Positions 39,591 through 50,730 of a DNA stretch of 64,000 nt are shown in pieces. A model generated the notes under the pieces. That model was not told the origin of the DNA. It did no database searches and saw nothing but the letters and a program-made list of their open reading frames with translations. The position numbers and the translations under genes were made by a program. Source of the stretch: Kalmanozyma brasiliensis GHG001 (lineage: Eukaryota > Basidiomycota > Ustilaginomycetes > Ustilaginales); NCBI RefSeq assembly GCF_000497045.1, contig NW_015961957.1, positions 372,001-436,000 on the forward strand. Direction: 5' to 3'. Numbering within the stretch: position 1 is the first letter of the stretch; each line of letters begins with the position of its first letter.

Positions 39591-42023
39591 ATGGCGCCCA
39601 TCATAACGTCGACAGGCCAGACACGGTCGCGGCTGCCCCCCAAGTGGATGCAGAATGCTACTATAAAGGCATCCGCCGCTGCCACAGTCAATCATGTCGA
39701 CCATGACGCCCTAGCACACCAGAGACCTGTGCGATGGTCCACCCATACGCTGGCCGCCGACCACAACGACACGATACGCAGTTGTGCCGACTCCACCACC
39801 TCGACATATGTCGCCGACACGTTTGCGCATCGAGGTAAGGGCCGCATCAGCGATGTGACATTTGTTAACTCCTCGGAAGATGCTGCATCCGCCGACCTCA
39901 CCAGGTCAGACAGCCACAACTCGAGTTTCAACGACCTCTCCCTCACCTTGAACGACGATGATGATATCTCCCAATTCTCCGACTTTACGAAATGTAAGCC
40001 GACTGTACCAGAGGACGCAGAGCCGATACCGCCCGTCACCCACGATATACACGTCCACTTGCTGGACAGTGACGACGACGACATGGCTCGGAGGATCGAC
40101 CAACTCATGGCAGCAACCATGGAAGCACTCGAGGCTTCCAACCGACTCGTCCTCGATACACTTTCTACTCGAGCAAAGCTCGCGCAGTTCAATGCGATGG
40201 AAGCTGCGCTCGACTCTCAACTCGATGCTAGAGAAGCCCACCTCCTCCGCCAAATCCAAGCCGTCACCGACATGACCGACTTCGTCTCGAAGACATCCGC
40301 GCAATTGCAAGACCTCACATCGCCTTTCCTTAGACTGCGTGTCTCCGGAGGTGCCGCATCAGCTGGACAGCCCAGTACGCTGGCTGATACAGCTGAGCTT
40401 CAGGTTCGAGACGCAGCAGCAACGGGCATCGTCCAGGCGCTCGATCGGGACGCCACCATTGGAAAGACAGCGGCAAAGCGACTGGAACGTATGCTTCAGA
40501 CCTCTTCTCCCAACACTTCCCCTTCCTCCTTCGCATCGCCACAACGGCGCAACGCACAGAATAGCAGACGGGCTTTCTCTATATCGGACTTTGCGAGCAA
40601 GCATTCCAGCATCGAAGAAGAGGGTCAGCACGAGAGCGAAGCATCGCCGTCCACGCCTGATTCTGCAGCCCGCCAGCAAAACACAGGCAGCACAGCAACT
40701 TCGCCGGGCACTATATCCAGTAGCCGCACCTCCACGCCTCAAAAGAAGCGCGCCATCAGCTATGACAGCCGTTCACCAGGCGCACTCAGGTTGTTGACCA
40801 AGTTTGCCGGCCCGTCGAAAGCATCGACTCATTCGAGTTCTCCAGCGCTCAGCGGCACCTCAGCGAATGCTGCCAGCTCGTTCGCGCCGAACCCGGTCTC
40901 GATCTCGGAAACGGACGCGACTGGTGGTTCTTCAGGCTCTTCTGCATTCACATGGCTCACCACGCGACCGTCACTCCTGGCAACACTCAGTCAAGAATCA
41001 ATCTTGGCGTCCTCACGTGCTCCTTCGGCTTCGAATGCGGTCGTTGGCGATGACGTCGAGGCACGATCAACAACGAAGAATGCGTCGGGGCTGCCAAGAC
41101 ACAGCTCGGCTGTCGGCTCCAAAGCGGGTGCTCATGTCGGCGTAGCGTCAACCGAGGATGAAGCAGTCCTCGCAGCCCTTCTTGGAATGCCTCCAGCAGC
41201 ACGGGCGGCATTGACACCGCCACGCACGGAGACCCCTTCCGAGTCGTCCTACTTCGACAGCGCGATGGGCGAATCGATCTCTTCTGTGTCACCTCCCACA
41301 CCGGGCAGCGTGCACGCTATCGAAGAAGTGCTCGCAACACCTTGGAAGTCTGCCACGGAAGGCCTCGAACGCGAAGGCGTCGATGCAGCCTCTTCGCTCC
41401 AACGCTCGGCCCGGCGGACCTCGATCTACTCGAGCGCACTCAGTCCCAGAGCATCGTTATCGATATCAGATCGTGATCGAGCGCAACACTTGTCATCCCA
41501 GCTGGCCGAGTTGCGTGCCGAGCGTGTCATGTGGAATTCGCAACATGCTGGCAGCGCCGAGATCAGCCAGTCGAGCAAATCGACATCAGCATCGGATGCT
41601 CGTGGAGGCGGAGCGCTACGGGCCTTGCAGAGGCTCAACGAGATGTCGGCCGCCAAGATCGGCGCGCAAAGGGGCCCCTCTGCCGAAGATGTCAGCAGCA
41701 AGCGGATGTCCTTGGGCCTTGGTCTGCCCAGCTTCTCAAACTTGAGACCCAGTGCCAGTCGGTCGACGTCGACTACTGCGGCCGCCGCAACAAGTTCGTC
41801 CTGCGGTGCATCCGGTCCAGCAGGGGACAAATTAACAAAGTCGGCTGATCCGAAGCTTTCCCACGACAAGGCTGCGATCGATCCTGTCACGGATGCCGCC
41901 GACGTCGGAGCATCCGGCTCGCTGCTTGGCGGAGGGTGGCGCTCCTGGGCATCCTGGAACACCGCCTCTGCTGTAGCTGACAGCGAGAATACCACTGCTC
42001 ACAAGTACGAGCGCAGAGCTTGA
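39591..42023 (+). CDS. Large Ser-rich protein with a conserved-looking coiled coil, unknown function
   Basis: An 810-residue intronless frame. Residues 161-245 form a long charged helix (starting DDDDMARRIDQLMAATMEAL, continuing EASNRLVLDTLSTRAKLAQF and ending near QIQAVTDMTDFVSKTSAQLQ), likely a coiled coil for dimerisation. The rest is Ser/Thr/Ala/Pro-rich and disordered, with many SP sites, typical of cytoskeletal or septation regulators, though no such domain is recognised. There is no signal peptide or membrane segment. Codon use is host-like over the whole length. A segment near 640-680 (ISDRDRAQHLSSQLAELRAE) may be a second helix. It is followed in the same direction by the TBC-like gene. 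Confidence 0.75.
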   Translation: MAPIITSTGQTRSRLPPKWMQNATIKASAAATVNHVDHDALAHQRPVRWSTHTLAADHNDTIRSCADSTTSTYVADTFAHRGKGRISDVTFVNSSEDAASADLTRSDSHNSSFNDLSLTLNDDDDISQFSDFTKCKPTVPEDAEPIPPVTHDIHVHLLDSDDDDMARRIDQLMAATMEALEASNRLVLDTLSTRAKLAQFNAMEAALDSQLDAREAHLLRQIQAVTDMTDFVSKTSAQLQDLTSPFLRLRVSGGAASAGQPSTLADTAELQVRDAAATGIVQALDRDATIGKTAAKRLERMLQTSSPNTSPSSFASPQRRNAQNSRRAFSISDFASKHSSIEEEGQHESEASPSTPDSAARQQNTGSTATSPGTISSSRTSTPQKKRAISYDSRSPGALRLLTKFAGPSKASTHSSSPALSGTSANAASSFAPNPVSISETDATGGSSGSSAFTWLTTRPSLLATLSQESILASSRAPSASNAVVGDDVEARSTTKNASGLPRHSSAVGSKAGAHVGVASTEDEAVLAALLGMPPAARAALTPPRTETPSESSYFDSAMGESISSVSPPTPGSVHAIEEVLATPWKSATEGLEREGVDAASSLQRSARRTSIYSSALSPRASLSISDRDRAQHLSSQLAELRAERVMWNSQHAGSAEISQSSKSTSASDARGGGALRALQRLNEMSAAKIGAQRGPSAEDVSSKRMSLGLGLPSFSNLRPSASRSTSTTAAAATSSSCGASGPAGDKLTKSADPKLSHDKAAIDPVTDAADVGASGSLLGGGWRSWASWNTASAVADSENTTAHKYERRA

Positions 42024-42563
42024 CACGACCAAACATCTTCACTCTTTCTTTCTGGACCGCAGACCGCTCTGAGGAGCATATACCAGGCTTGCCTCCTTTC
42101 TGTATTTCTACCTTTGCAATTGTACTTGTTCGTCATCCTATGCTGCTCCGTCATCTCGGTGTGTGGAGATCCGGCTTTCGGAAGGTCAAAGGTCGAGGAC
42201 GCGTGACCGTGCGCTGCCTTTTTTGTAGCTGTTTGCTCCACACAAAGTGAATTCAAGGGTCTGAATCTTCGGGAAACATCTGTCTGACGCTCTTCCACCA
42301 TCATCACCCCCAATCTGCCACTGGCACAAGCTCCCTGCAGCCGCCATGCTGCGGCGCAACGACTGAGTTCTCAGTCGAGTCCCGGCCTCGAGCCCCAGCA
42401 AGCACCTCGCCAGCTCCAACAGCTCAGCACCTTGCGCAAAGCGTCCGCTGAACGACCGGCGCTCGTCATTCTAGTAAGCCGAAGGAAGTCGCCTCTCTTG
42501 CTTCCAGGCACCGTCAACCCTCCGGAGTTGATCATTGTCTATCGCAGGCTTTACCTACTCAAG
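42024..42563. promoter_or_regulatory. Intergenic region with leader of the TBC-like gene
   Basis: These 540 bases lie between two plus-strand genes. They hold the 3' end of the coiled-coil gene (TTTCTTTCTGG, TTTCTGTATTTCTACC) and the promoter of the next. An in-frame ATG at 42432 would extend the TBC-like protein by 44 residues. Confidence 0.4.
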
Positions 42564-44246
42564 ATGAGCTCCGCCACTGTCGAGGAGTTCGTCGAGCTGC
42601 TCAACGCAGAGCAGCATGTCGACCTTCAGAAGCTACGCGATCTGGCTCGCCACGGAGTGCAACCGTCTGTGCGCGGCGAGGTGTGGCTCTACCTCCTCGG
42701 TGTGCTCAGCGATGACAAGGGTCAAGAGATGACGTCCGTCCGCAGCAAATTCCTCGCCTACGAAGCACTCGACAAGCACAATCCTGCGCTGGAGAAACGT
42801 GTCCGCAGCGAGTGTCAGCGGTATTATCAGAAGCGACTCGGCACACGACCGCCCCCCGGCAGAACGTTGATGCGAAGCTCTAGGAGCGTGCTCTCGCGCA
42901 AGCCCAGCGGATTCTCTGCGGGCGGACTCGGGTCTAGCATGGCAAGCGGCTCGTCTCTGGGTAGGGACTTTTCGATGGATGGCTCTTCCTCGTCGGGAAG
43001 CCTGTCCATATCGGGATCGTCGATGGGCGATGCTCAGCAGTCTTCGATCTTGGGCGCAGGCGCAAGCTCGTTGGCGACGACAACTCTGAATGGATCCGAC
43101 CGAGGACCGAACCGCGTCAACGATGGTAGGATCCACGCGCTCGGCGGGATTATTGGAGAAAGCGGCGTGTCTGCAGCCATGGACGCCGACGACCCAGACG
43201 CAGCGGCTGCACTCGAGCTGAAACGCTTTGGTCGCAGTGTCGAGAACATCATCTGCGCCTTCATGAACCGATGTACAGCTGCAGAGGCATCGCGAAGGAA
43301 AGCATCACATGGCGCTGCTGAGTCCACTCTCGGGGAGACGGGCACCAACGGATCATCAACAGCCCAGATAGCCGACGTGAGGCATGTCGAAGATGCCAGA
43401 GGTCGAGGGCAGACCTCAAGAGAAGCACAGCCTGGCAGCATGGCACCCGATGGCGGCCCTACAAACGCATCGACGGACGACATGGTGGCGGTCGGGTCTT
43501 CCGTCAATCCTTCTTCGGCGCGTCAAGTACACGGTAACGGGCACAGCAGCGGTACAAGCTCACGGTCGCGCTCTCGAGCAGGCTCCTTCAGCGGCGCGAC
43601 GAACGGGACAGGTTTGGGCACTCCACCAGCTCGCAGCAATGTGAGCCTGGAGGACGCTGTTCGGTCTCGCATGCCACGAGAATACGAATGGCAACCACAG
43701 GTCAACCCTGGCAACGGTGGCTCTCCTGGTACAGCGGCCGAGTTTCATCCTGCTCTGGTGTATCTCTGTGCGCCATTCGTGCAGTGCGTCCGCGTCGAAG
43801 CAGGGATGTACTTTGCCTTTGAGAGACTGATGATGCTGATGGCACGACACAGCGCACGCAATCCGCTACCACGGCAAGTAGCCACGTTCCTCACGCTCTT
43901 CCGAACGACGCTGCCCGAGCTGCACTCCTACTTCGAAGAAGAGGAGGTGGACATCATCGGGTTCGCCACCAACTGGCTGCAGCACCTGTTGGCGGGCGAG
44001 CTGCGCATCGAAGACCTGATGCGGCTGTGGGACACCTACTTTGCCCTGCCTGACTTTTTGGATCTGCATCTGTACGTGTGCATTGCGATCTTGACGAACT
44101 GCAAGGACTCGCTCGAGGAGCTGGATCGGTCCGAGACGAGGAGCATGCTGGACAGCTTGCCGCCACTGGATATCGATCGGATCATCAACGAGGCGATCAA
44201 CATTCGGTTGAGCCACCAACGGTCGCAGCGCACGGACGATGTTTAG
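42564..44246 (+). CDS. TBC-domain protein with large insertion and no obvious Gln finger
   Basis: From the ATG at 42564 the protein has 560 residues. The TBC entry motif is clear (LRDLARHGVQPSVRGEVWLY, residues 25-44, then LLGVL), followed by a possible Arg-finger motif VRSECQR (80-86, in place of IxxDxxR). A disordered Ser/Gly-rich insert covers about 95-390, and the second half of the TBC fold resumes at FHPALVYLCAPFVQCV, continuing with FLTLFRTTLPELHSYFEEEE, IIGFATNWLQHLLAGEL and LMRLWDTYFALPDFLDLHLY. The YxQGMN segment carrying the Gln finger is missing, so classical dual-finger GAP activity is doubtful. A Rab-binding or scaffold role is possible. The closest named relative cannot be decided by eye. 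Confidence 0.83.
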   Translation: MSSATVEEFVELLNAEQHVDLQKLRDLARHGVQPSVRGEVWLYLLGVLSDDKGQEMTSVRSKFLAYEALDKHNPALEKRVRSECQRYYQKRLGTRPPPGRTLMRSSRSVLSRKPSGFSAGGLGSSMASGSSLGRDFSMDGSSSSGSLSISGSSMGDAQQSSILGAGASSLATTTLNGSDRGPNRVNDGRIHALGGIIGESGVSAAMDADDPDAAAALELKRFGRSVENIICAFMNRCTAAEASRRKASHGAAESTLGETGTNGSSTAQIADVRHVEDARGRGQTSREAQPGSMAPDGGPTNASTDDMVAVGSSVNPSSARQVHGNGHSSGTSSRSRSRAGSFSGATNGTGLGTPPARSNVSLEDAVRSRMPREYEWQPQVNPGNGGSPGTAAEFHPALVYLCAPFVQCVRVEAGMYFAFERLMMLMARHSARNPLPRQVATFLTLFRTTLPELHSYFEEEEVDIIGFATNWLQHLLAGELRIEDLMRLWDTYFALPDFLDLHLYVCIAILTNCKDSLEELDRSETRSMLDSLPPLDIDRIINEAINIRLSHQRSQRTDDV

Positions 44247-45686
44247 TGCGCAGCAGCGTAATACACCATCGCAGCGCAAGACCGTAGACCTGACGGGAGA
44301 GGGCGAATTGAGGAGGTTCCAGATTACACAGGCCGCCGTCCCGCCTCTCGAAAGCCACCAACCTGCACAAGGGGCGACACCGATTTCGAAGCGTGCGCCA
44401 CTGGCTGTCGACTCCACGGGCTAATGTGCATGCATCCAATTGTTCGATGTACGCTGCTCACCGAATCTGCAATGCGAGGTCGATATCAGATTCGAAGCGG
44501 GACTCGAGTGCTGGCTGCGACATGAGGTACGGCTTGAAATGAAATGAAATGAAGGCTATCAGCGTCTGTGGCAGTGTGGAAGAGCGCAGCGCAGAGAGAG
44601 GCGAGGCTTCATGACGCGTTTGAATCCCGTCCCGAGTTTCTCCCACTGGGACCTGTCATTACGGTGCGGGATCTTATGCTGATGCGAGCTGCTCATCATT
44701 CCGTCAGAAGCGACGCCGATCTACACCTGATCGACTCGACAAGAAGCGTGTGCCTAGCCATGCTGTGCTGGATTGGGAGCAGACCGAATTCGCGGTGCAG
44801 GGCAAAAATGCTTTTCGATGGCATGACAAAAGAGAGACGCGGGCCATGTCTCGCTTGAACCCCTGAGTCTGTCTTGCTTTTGTTCCTGCTGGCCGAGATC
44901 TGCAGCTGTGCAGCCTAACTCGCCGGAGAGAGCGAAGCGAAGCGCAAAAAATAGCTCTTGCTTTCCAACTCCGCAAACAACACACTCATGCTGTTGACGT
45001 CGTCGGCGATCAAAAAATCTCGATGGAGCGTGTGATAACTTAGGCCCAAGGTTGGCAGCCGTCCAGCCGTTGGAAATCTCATCTCGGACTGGCGGCTTTC
45101 TCGATGACCGCCTACTTGCTCCGATTGACAAGCGGCAAAGGGAGTTAGCCGACTTTGGACAGGAGAGTCGGCCGTCGAGTCCACGCTGCTGTCAAGATCA
45201 CACAGCCTTGTCTGCGCCGTGACCATGCGCTGTTGAAATTCCAAATTGGCCAAGACAAGAACCCCGCGTCAAGCATGCTGCGCAGACACAAAGAACACAG
45301 CTTCGAAAAGCTCCTTGCAGGAAACGATGGACGCACGCTGTCGTTCTGCTGCTGCCTGTCAATCTTCTCTCCGCTCTTTGTTCCTTGACAGAGCCGATTT
45401 CGGCAGGACTGCGCCAAGCGCCCATTGTTCTTAATACAGCATGCTCCCTTCCATTCCTTCTCACCACCATACCATCGCCCTCCCGCTCCACGCAGCACCG
45501 AGCACAACCGCATACATTGCTGAAGCTCACTGCACGGTGACACCCTTCTACGACGGCACCGCATAAAAGGCTTCGTGACTTCTCCTGCACGGTTGGCATT
45601 CTTCGAGCCGCCCACTTTGCCTTGCGCATGGCCACCTCGGCACATACATCCCGCTCGCACCCACCCCGGGATCGCACTCACTCAGC
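44247..45686. other. Intergenic region upstream of chitin synthase (about 1.4 kb)
   Basis: No supported gene. The minus-strand frames at 45145-45681 are Arg/Cys-rich, overlap each other and look random. The last 130 bases hold a TATA-like CATAAAA (45562-45568) and a C/A-rich leader for the chitin synthase gene. Confidence 0.4.
45562..45568 (+). promoter_or_regulatory. TATA-like element of the chitin synthase gene
   Basis: CATAAAA lies 119 bases upstream of the ATG at 45687. It favours transcription through the small first exon rather than a start at the downstream ATG at 46048. Confidence 0.35.
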
Positions 45687-48600
45687 ATGAGCTACAACGC
45701 CTACCATCCGCGTCCTGGCGGCGCACGACCACAACGCCAGCAGTACGCCTACCAGCTGTCTGTAAGTTTCACGCTTCATCTCACGCCCACGGGCCGCCTC
45801 CTTGCGTCTCATCGGCCCGCCCACGCATCACGCTCCACTTGGGCCCACTTGCTGGCGGCATGCACTTCCGCACTGCCTGTTCTCCAAGGTGACCCGCATG
45901 GCTGACTCTCTCCTCTCTCTTATCTCCGTCTTTTCTCCTGTCCACACCATCCAATCCACTTCACGCCTGCTCGCTTTAACGCCTCGTAACGACCACTTCG
46001 ACGAAACCACCTAACGACCTACCTGATACGATATAAATCATCTCCTCATGTCTTCCCTTCGACGCTGGTGGAACGGATTCCGTCCCGTCCAGGACGACCC
46101 TTTGACCCAGCCAAGCCTTGGCTACGCAAACCACCCCAGCGCATATCCTGGCTCGTCCAGCATGCATCCCGAGAACCCCTTCTACGCCGGCGAGAACCCC
46201 AGCTTCCAGACTTTGGCTCCTGCCACCTCCGAAGCTCACAGCATGTATCCCTACGAAGAAGACCGCGTGCCTCTCACCGACACGACCGACGACGAAAAGT
46301 ACGGCTATCCTCCCCCCAGCCACGCCCATACCGCATACACCCTCTCGGATCCCAACACTCGGTTTCCCACTCCTGCGCCCTACGGAGGCCAGTCCTCCTA
46401 CTCGGCTAGCCTCGCTCCCGATGACAGCGCCAGTCAGGTCGCCTGGGAGAAGCGCCAACAGGCTCCCAAGCGTGGTCTCACTAAAAAGGTCCAGCTCACC
46501 AAAGGTCACTGGATCGTCGAGCACCCCGTCCCCACCGCCGTCAAAAACTCGGTCGAGCCTGGGTGGGCGCAAGGCAACCACACCCAGGAGTTCTCCCACA
46601 TGCGATACACGGCCGCCACGTGCGATCCGGACGAGTTCACGCTAGAAAATGGTTGGAGTCTTCGCACTTCGCAGCAGTACGGACGCGACACGGAGCTGCT
46701 CATCGCCATCACCTACTACAACGAGGACCGCATCCTGCTCGCACGAACGCTGCACGGCGTCATGCTCAACATCCGCGACATTTGCAGGAGCAAGACGTCC
46801 AAGTTCTGGCGCAGGTCGGCCGAAGAAGGCCGGCCAGGCTGGCAGCGCATCGTCGTGAGTCTCATCTTTGATGGCATCGATCCGTGCGACAAGGAGGTGT
46901 TGGATCTGCTCGCCACCGTCGGTGTCTACCAGGATGGTGTCATGAAGCGAAAGGTCGATGGCAAGGATACGGTGGCTCATCTGTTCGAGTACACCACCCA
47001 GCTATCGGTCGATCCCACGCCGGCTCTCATCCAACCGCACGGCGATGACGCTTCCAACCTCGTGCCTGTCCAGATGATCTTCTGTCTCAAGCAGAAGAAC
47101 AGCAAGAAGATCAACAGTCACCGTTGGCTCTTCAACGCGCTCGGGCGTCACCTTCAGCCCGAGATCTGCATTCTCATCGACGCAGGCACTAAGCCGGGCC
47201 ACAAATCGCTCTACTACCTCTGGGAGGCCTTCTACAACAATGCCAACCTCGGTGGGGCCTGCGGCGAGATCCACGCCATGATCAAGAACGGTCGCAAGCT
47301 CATCAACCCATTGGTGGCAGCGCAGAACTTTGAGTACAAGATGTCCAACATTCTCGACAAGCCGCTCGAGTCGACGTTTGGCTACGTCAGTGTGCTACCC
47401 GGTGCATTTAGTGCGTATCGCTTCCGAGCGATCCAGGGTCGACCGCTGCAGCAGTATTTCCACGGCGATCACACGCTCGCCGACCGACTCGGCAAGAAAG
47501 GTCTCCACGGCATGGACATCTTCACGAAAAACATGTTCCTCGCCGAAGACCGGATCTTGTGCTTCGAACTGGTGGCCAAAGCGGGGGACAAATGGACGCT
47601 GACGTACGTCAAACCGTCCAAGGGCGAGACGGATGTGCCTGAAGGAGCGGCCGAGTTGATCTCGCAACGTCGTCGGTGGCTCAACGGCTCGTTCGCCGCC
47701 TCCATCTACTCGCTCGTCCACTTCTTCCGCATCTACAAGTCGAACCACGGCATCATTCGGTTGTTCTTCTTCCACCTCCAGGCGATCTTCAACGCACTGG
47801 TGCTCTTCTTCTCCTGGTTCGCACTGGCTAATTTGTGGCTGACGTTTTCGATCATCATCCAGTTCTTGCCGGATGAATTGCTCAAGAATTCGTCGAATAC
47901 GACCCTCACCGTCTTCCACTGGATCAACCAGGCGGTCAAGTGGATCTACGTGTTCTTCCTCGTGCTGCAGTTTGTGCTTGCGCTAGGCAACCGGCCGAAG
48001 GGGGAGAAGGCGACGTACATTGCCTCGTTCGTCGTGTTTGGTGTGTTGGGGTTGTATCTCATCGTCGTCTCGTTGTGGTTGACCGTCAAGGCGTTGGTTC
48101 ATACTAAGTTTTCGGGCGGCATCTTTCAGATTCTGTTCAACCAGACGACGGGGGTGCTGATCGCCTCGCTCGCTGCGACGTTCGGCATCTATCTGGTCGC
48201 GTCGATCCTGTATGCCGATCCGTGGCATATGGTGACGAGTTTCCCGCAATACATGCTCTTCGCGCCTTCGTCGATCAACATCCTCAACGTCTATGCGTTT
48301 TGCAACCTGCACGATGTTTCGTGGGGCACCAAGGGGTCGGACAAAGCGGATGCGCTACCGACGGTCGATACCAAGAAGGACAAGAACACCGAGCCGGGTA
48401 CAGTCGAGGAGATCGAGCGACATCAGGATGATATTGACGAATCGTTCAAACTGGTCGTCTCCCGTGCAGTGGCACCGTTCAATCCCGAACCCACCATCGA
48501 CAGACCCACCATGGACGACAGCAACAAGACCTTCCGCACCCGCCTCGTCGCCTTCTGGCTGCTGTCCAACGGAGCTCTGACCGTCGCCATCGAAAACGTC

Positions 48601-48777
48601 AACGGCCTCAACACCGGCCAGACCAGCGCAGAGATCGAACGCGAACAGAGCAACAAGCAGTCGACCTACTTCAAGTTTATCCTCTGGGCCACGTTCGGGC
48701 TGTCCGCGTTCAGGTTTGTTGGCTGTTTGATCTACTGGGTCAAACGAAACACTACGAGGTGCTTCAGGAAGACTTGA
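45687..48777 (+). CDS. Chitin synthase, division 1 (class I-III), probably two exons
   Basis: I propose exon 1 at 45687-45761 (MSYNAYHPRPGGARPQRQQY then AYQLS) and exon 2 from 46093. The 331-base intron starts GTAAGT and ends CCAG; both boundaries are phase 0, giving 919 residues. The alternative is an unspliced start at 46048 (909 residues). The N-terminus is Pro/Tyr/Ser-rich. The catalytic region shows LLIAITYYNEDRILLARTLH, then QNFEYKMSNILDKPLES, LAEDRILCFELV and QRRRWLNGS, the last being the product-binding QRRRW motif. About six or seven membrane segments follow (IIRLFFFHLQAIFNALVLFF onward), with a final pair near the C-terminus. It polymerises UDP-GlcNAc into chitin at the plasma membrane. 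The enzyme identity is certain; the exact class and N-terminus are less so. Confidence 0.93.
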
Positions 48778-49071
48778 TGGCATTCGTTGATGTTGCAATT
48801 GTACGAAATGGACACTTTTGTGCTTCGAAGTTGGGCCTGTGTTGAGAGGACGGCGGCTGTGTGTGTGAACACGAACGTGATGTCGATGGCAACGGCGATG
48901 CGAGAGTGAGCGTGCTGCCGCTCAGTCTGCACGCCATGCGCCGACTTTGTCGAGGCAAGCGGGGGCAAGCGAGCCACGCCATCGCTTCCATCCCTCACAC
49001 GCGCTGTCACGACCTCACTCACACGCATCTTCTCACCCAAACACCGTCCCCGAGCAAAAGCGCTGCATTCG

Positions 49072-50129
49072 TCACTCGCCATACACGACCCGTCTCAAGC
49101 GATCCAGCTCTCCCTCCTCCCATTTCTTCCCATCCTTGGCCTCCTCCACCGCCCGCACCGCCTGCACCATGTGCTCCTCGTTCGACGTCCCGCTCAGCAC
49201 GGTCACCTGCAAGCCGGGTACATTCATCCCACTGGCCAAAAACGCATACACCACCTGCTGCGGCGTGTACCCCTTCTGGATCGCCAGATCTTGCACCTCG
49301 ACGCTGGCGAGCAGATTCGGGTTGCCGGTGAGACTCCAGAAGGGTTGGTACACCACTGGCTTCCTTCCCTCCTTGTAGTCGTTGGGCGACAGGGTGGGGC
49401 TGAGGAGGCTGAGCAGCGCCACATCGTGTCCAGTCGTGTAGTGCCATCTGTTCTGCAGCACCGTCGGCGGAATGGACGAGGTTCGGGAGATAGCACTGAA
49501 GATGTCCGCATCGTACGTATTGCTCACCCCGATCTCCCTCACCAGTCCCAGTTGGACGAAGCTTTCCATCGCCGACCAGACCTTCAATGTCCGATCCAAC
49601 GTCGTCAGTGGCGAATGCAACACGTAGCTATCCACCCACGCCTCACCGTCCTTATCCGCATACTCCACCCCGTCGTCCAGATCCACCCCGCTTTTGGCGT
49701 TGGCCTCGATCTTCGCCTGCACCTCTTTCAGCGGCGTGAATCGCAACCATGGGTGCAAATTCCTCAAACTTGCGGCGAAGGATTTCCTCACCTGCACTTC
49801 GACATCCTCCTCCTGTGCGAAGGGGATCAGTTCTGGGTGGGACCAATCTTGCCCGCTGCGCGGGGTGAACTTGGTCTGGAGCCAGATGGACGAGCGGGGC
49901 AGCTGCATTTCTTTGGCGGCCACGGCGAGCGCAGCGCCCACGTGATCTTCGCGATAGTGCTTGCGTTGACCCGCCGTGTCGATGCCGCGAAAGCCGTGCG
50001 AGAGGGCGAGGATGACGAGATCGGATGTGTAGTCGCCTTTCCAGGCTGTGCCGTAGAGGAGAGGCGGGATGCGTGCGTGGGAGGAGCGGGTGTAGGGGNN
50101 NNNNNNNNNNNNNNNNNNNNNNNNGACAT
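49072..50129 (-). CDS. Aldo/keto reductase, 5' end interrupted by assembly gap
   Basis: The coding frame is clear from 50098 down to the stop at 49072 (about 341 residues). The AKR tetrad is present: Asp in FRGIDTA, Tyr in RKHYRED, Lys in WLQTKFTP, and His in SYVLHSPL. Other typical blocks are REIGVSN and VYQPFWSLTGN. The visible sequence begins PYTRSSHARIPPLLYGTAWK, so only a few N-terminal residues are missing. An ATG at 50129, next to the 26-base N run, is the likely start but is out of frame for exactly 26 bases; the gap length is probably misestimated. Some smaller blocks match AKRs that act on xylose, glycerol or 2,5-diketogluconate, but the substrate is unknown. The gene is convergent with chitin synthase (294 bases apart) and intronless in the visible part. 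Confidence 0.85.
50099..50124. other. Assembly gap (26 N)
   Basis: A run of 26 undetermined bases lies within the start of the aldo/keto reductase gene. Its true length is unknown, and the frame across it should not be trusted. Confidence 1.
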
Positions 50130-50730
50130 GCTGATGAATCTTCGTAGAGGATTGCGTGGTGGCTGCTGGGGTCGAACCTGATCGCAATCGAGATGGAAGC
50201 TTCGACGATGCGTGCTCACCGACTTGATAGCAACGCCCTTGAACACTGCGCAAGGTCGTCTCGCGCCGAAGAGCGTCCTCCCTATCGCACTGGCAGCTGT
50301 CGTGGTCGAAATGGTCGTGTGTGGATCGTACCCAGGCGGATGCGGCTCGAGAGTGTCGCTGTGATTGCGGTCGTTGTTGAAGAGCAAGATGGTTGCTTCT
50401 AGCAAGGTCAGCTGCTAGCTCCGTGCGCAGCAACCCCGCCTTCCGACATTTTTTAGACTCACCTCAGCTGCAGGTCTCCCGGAAATTGACGTGCTCAGGG
50501 TGCTCTGTTGCGTTATCCTCACCGCGGCACAAATCGACTCTGCCGCGCCGGTCCACCGTTGAAGCTTGACATCGGACTGAGTGAAGCCCGCTCGTCGAAG
50601 GCTCGACCTCACTGATAAGCGGCTGAAGGTCTTGACTGTTACCAGCTGATGTCGCTCACCATCGTTGCACACGCTCGCAGCCTGAACTTATCTCGTAATG
50701 AAGGGGTATATATTGTAAACATCTCCATCC
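50130..50730. other. Intergenic region between the kinase and the aldo/keto reductase
   Basis: About 600 bases containing the kinase 3' region and the promoter/leader of the reductase, both read on the minus strand. A minus-strand frame (50405 downward) reads into the gap but looks like leader sequence. No gene is supported. Confidence 0.4.

Noticed and set aside
42432..42563. N-terminal extension of the TBC-like protein
   Set aside because: The 44 extra residues have no motif, and the TBC entry helix begins right after the ATG at 42564.
46048..46092. Start of chitin synthase at the ATG at 46048
   Set aside because: Kept only as an alternative: a well-formed upstream exon, phase-matched intron and TATA-like box fit better, although the unspliced frame is open.
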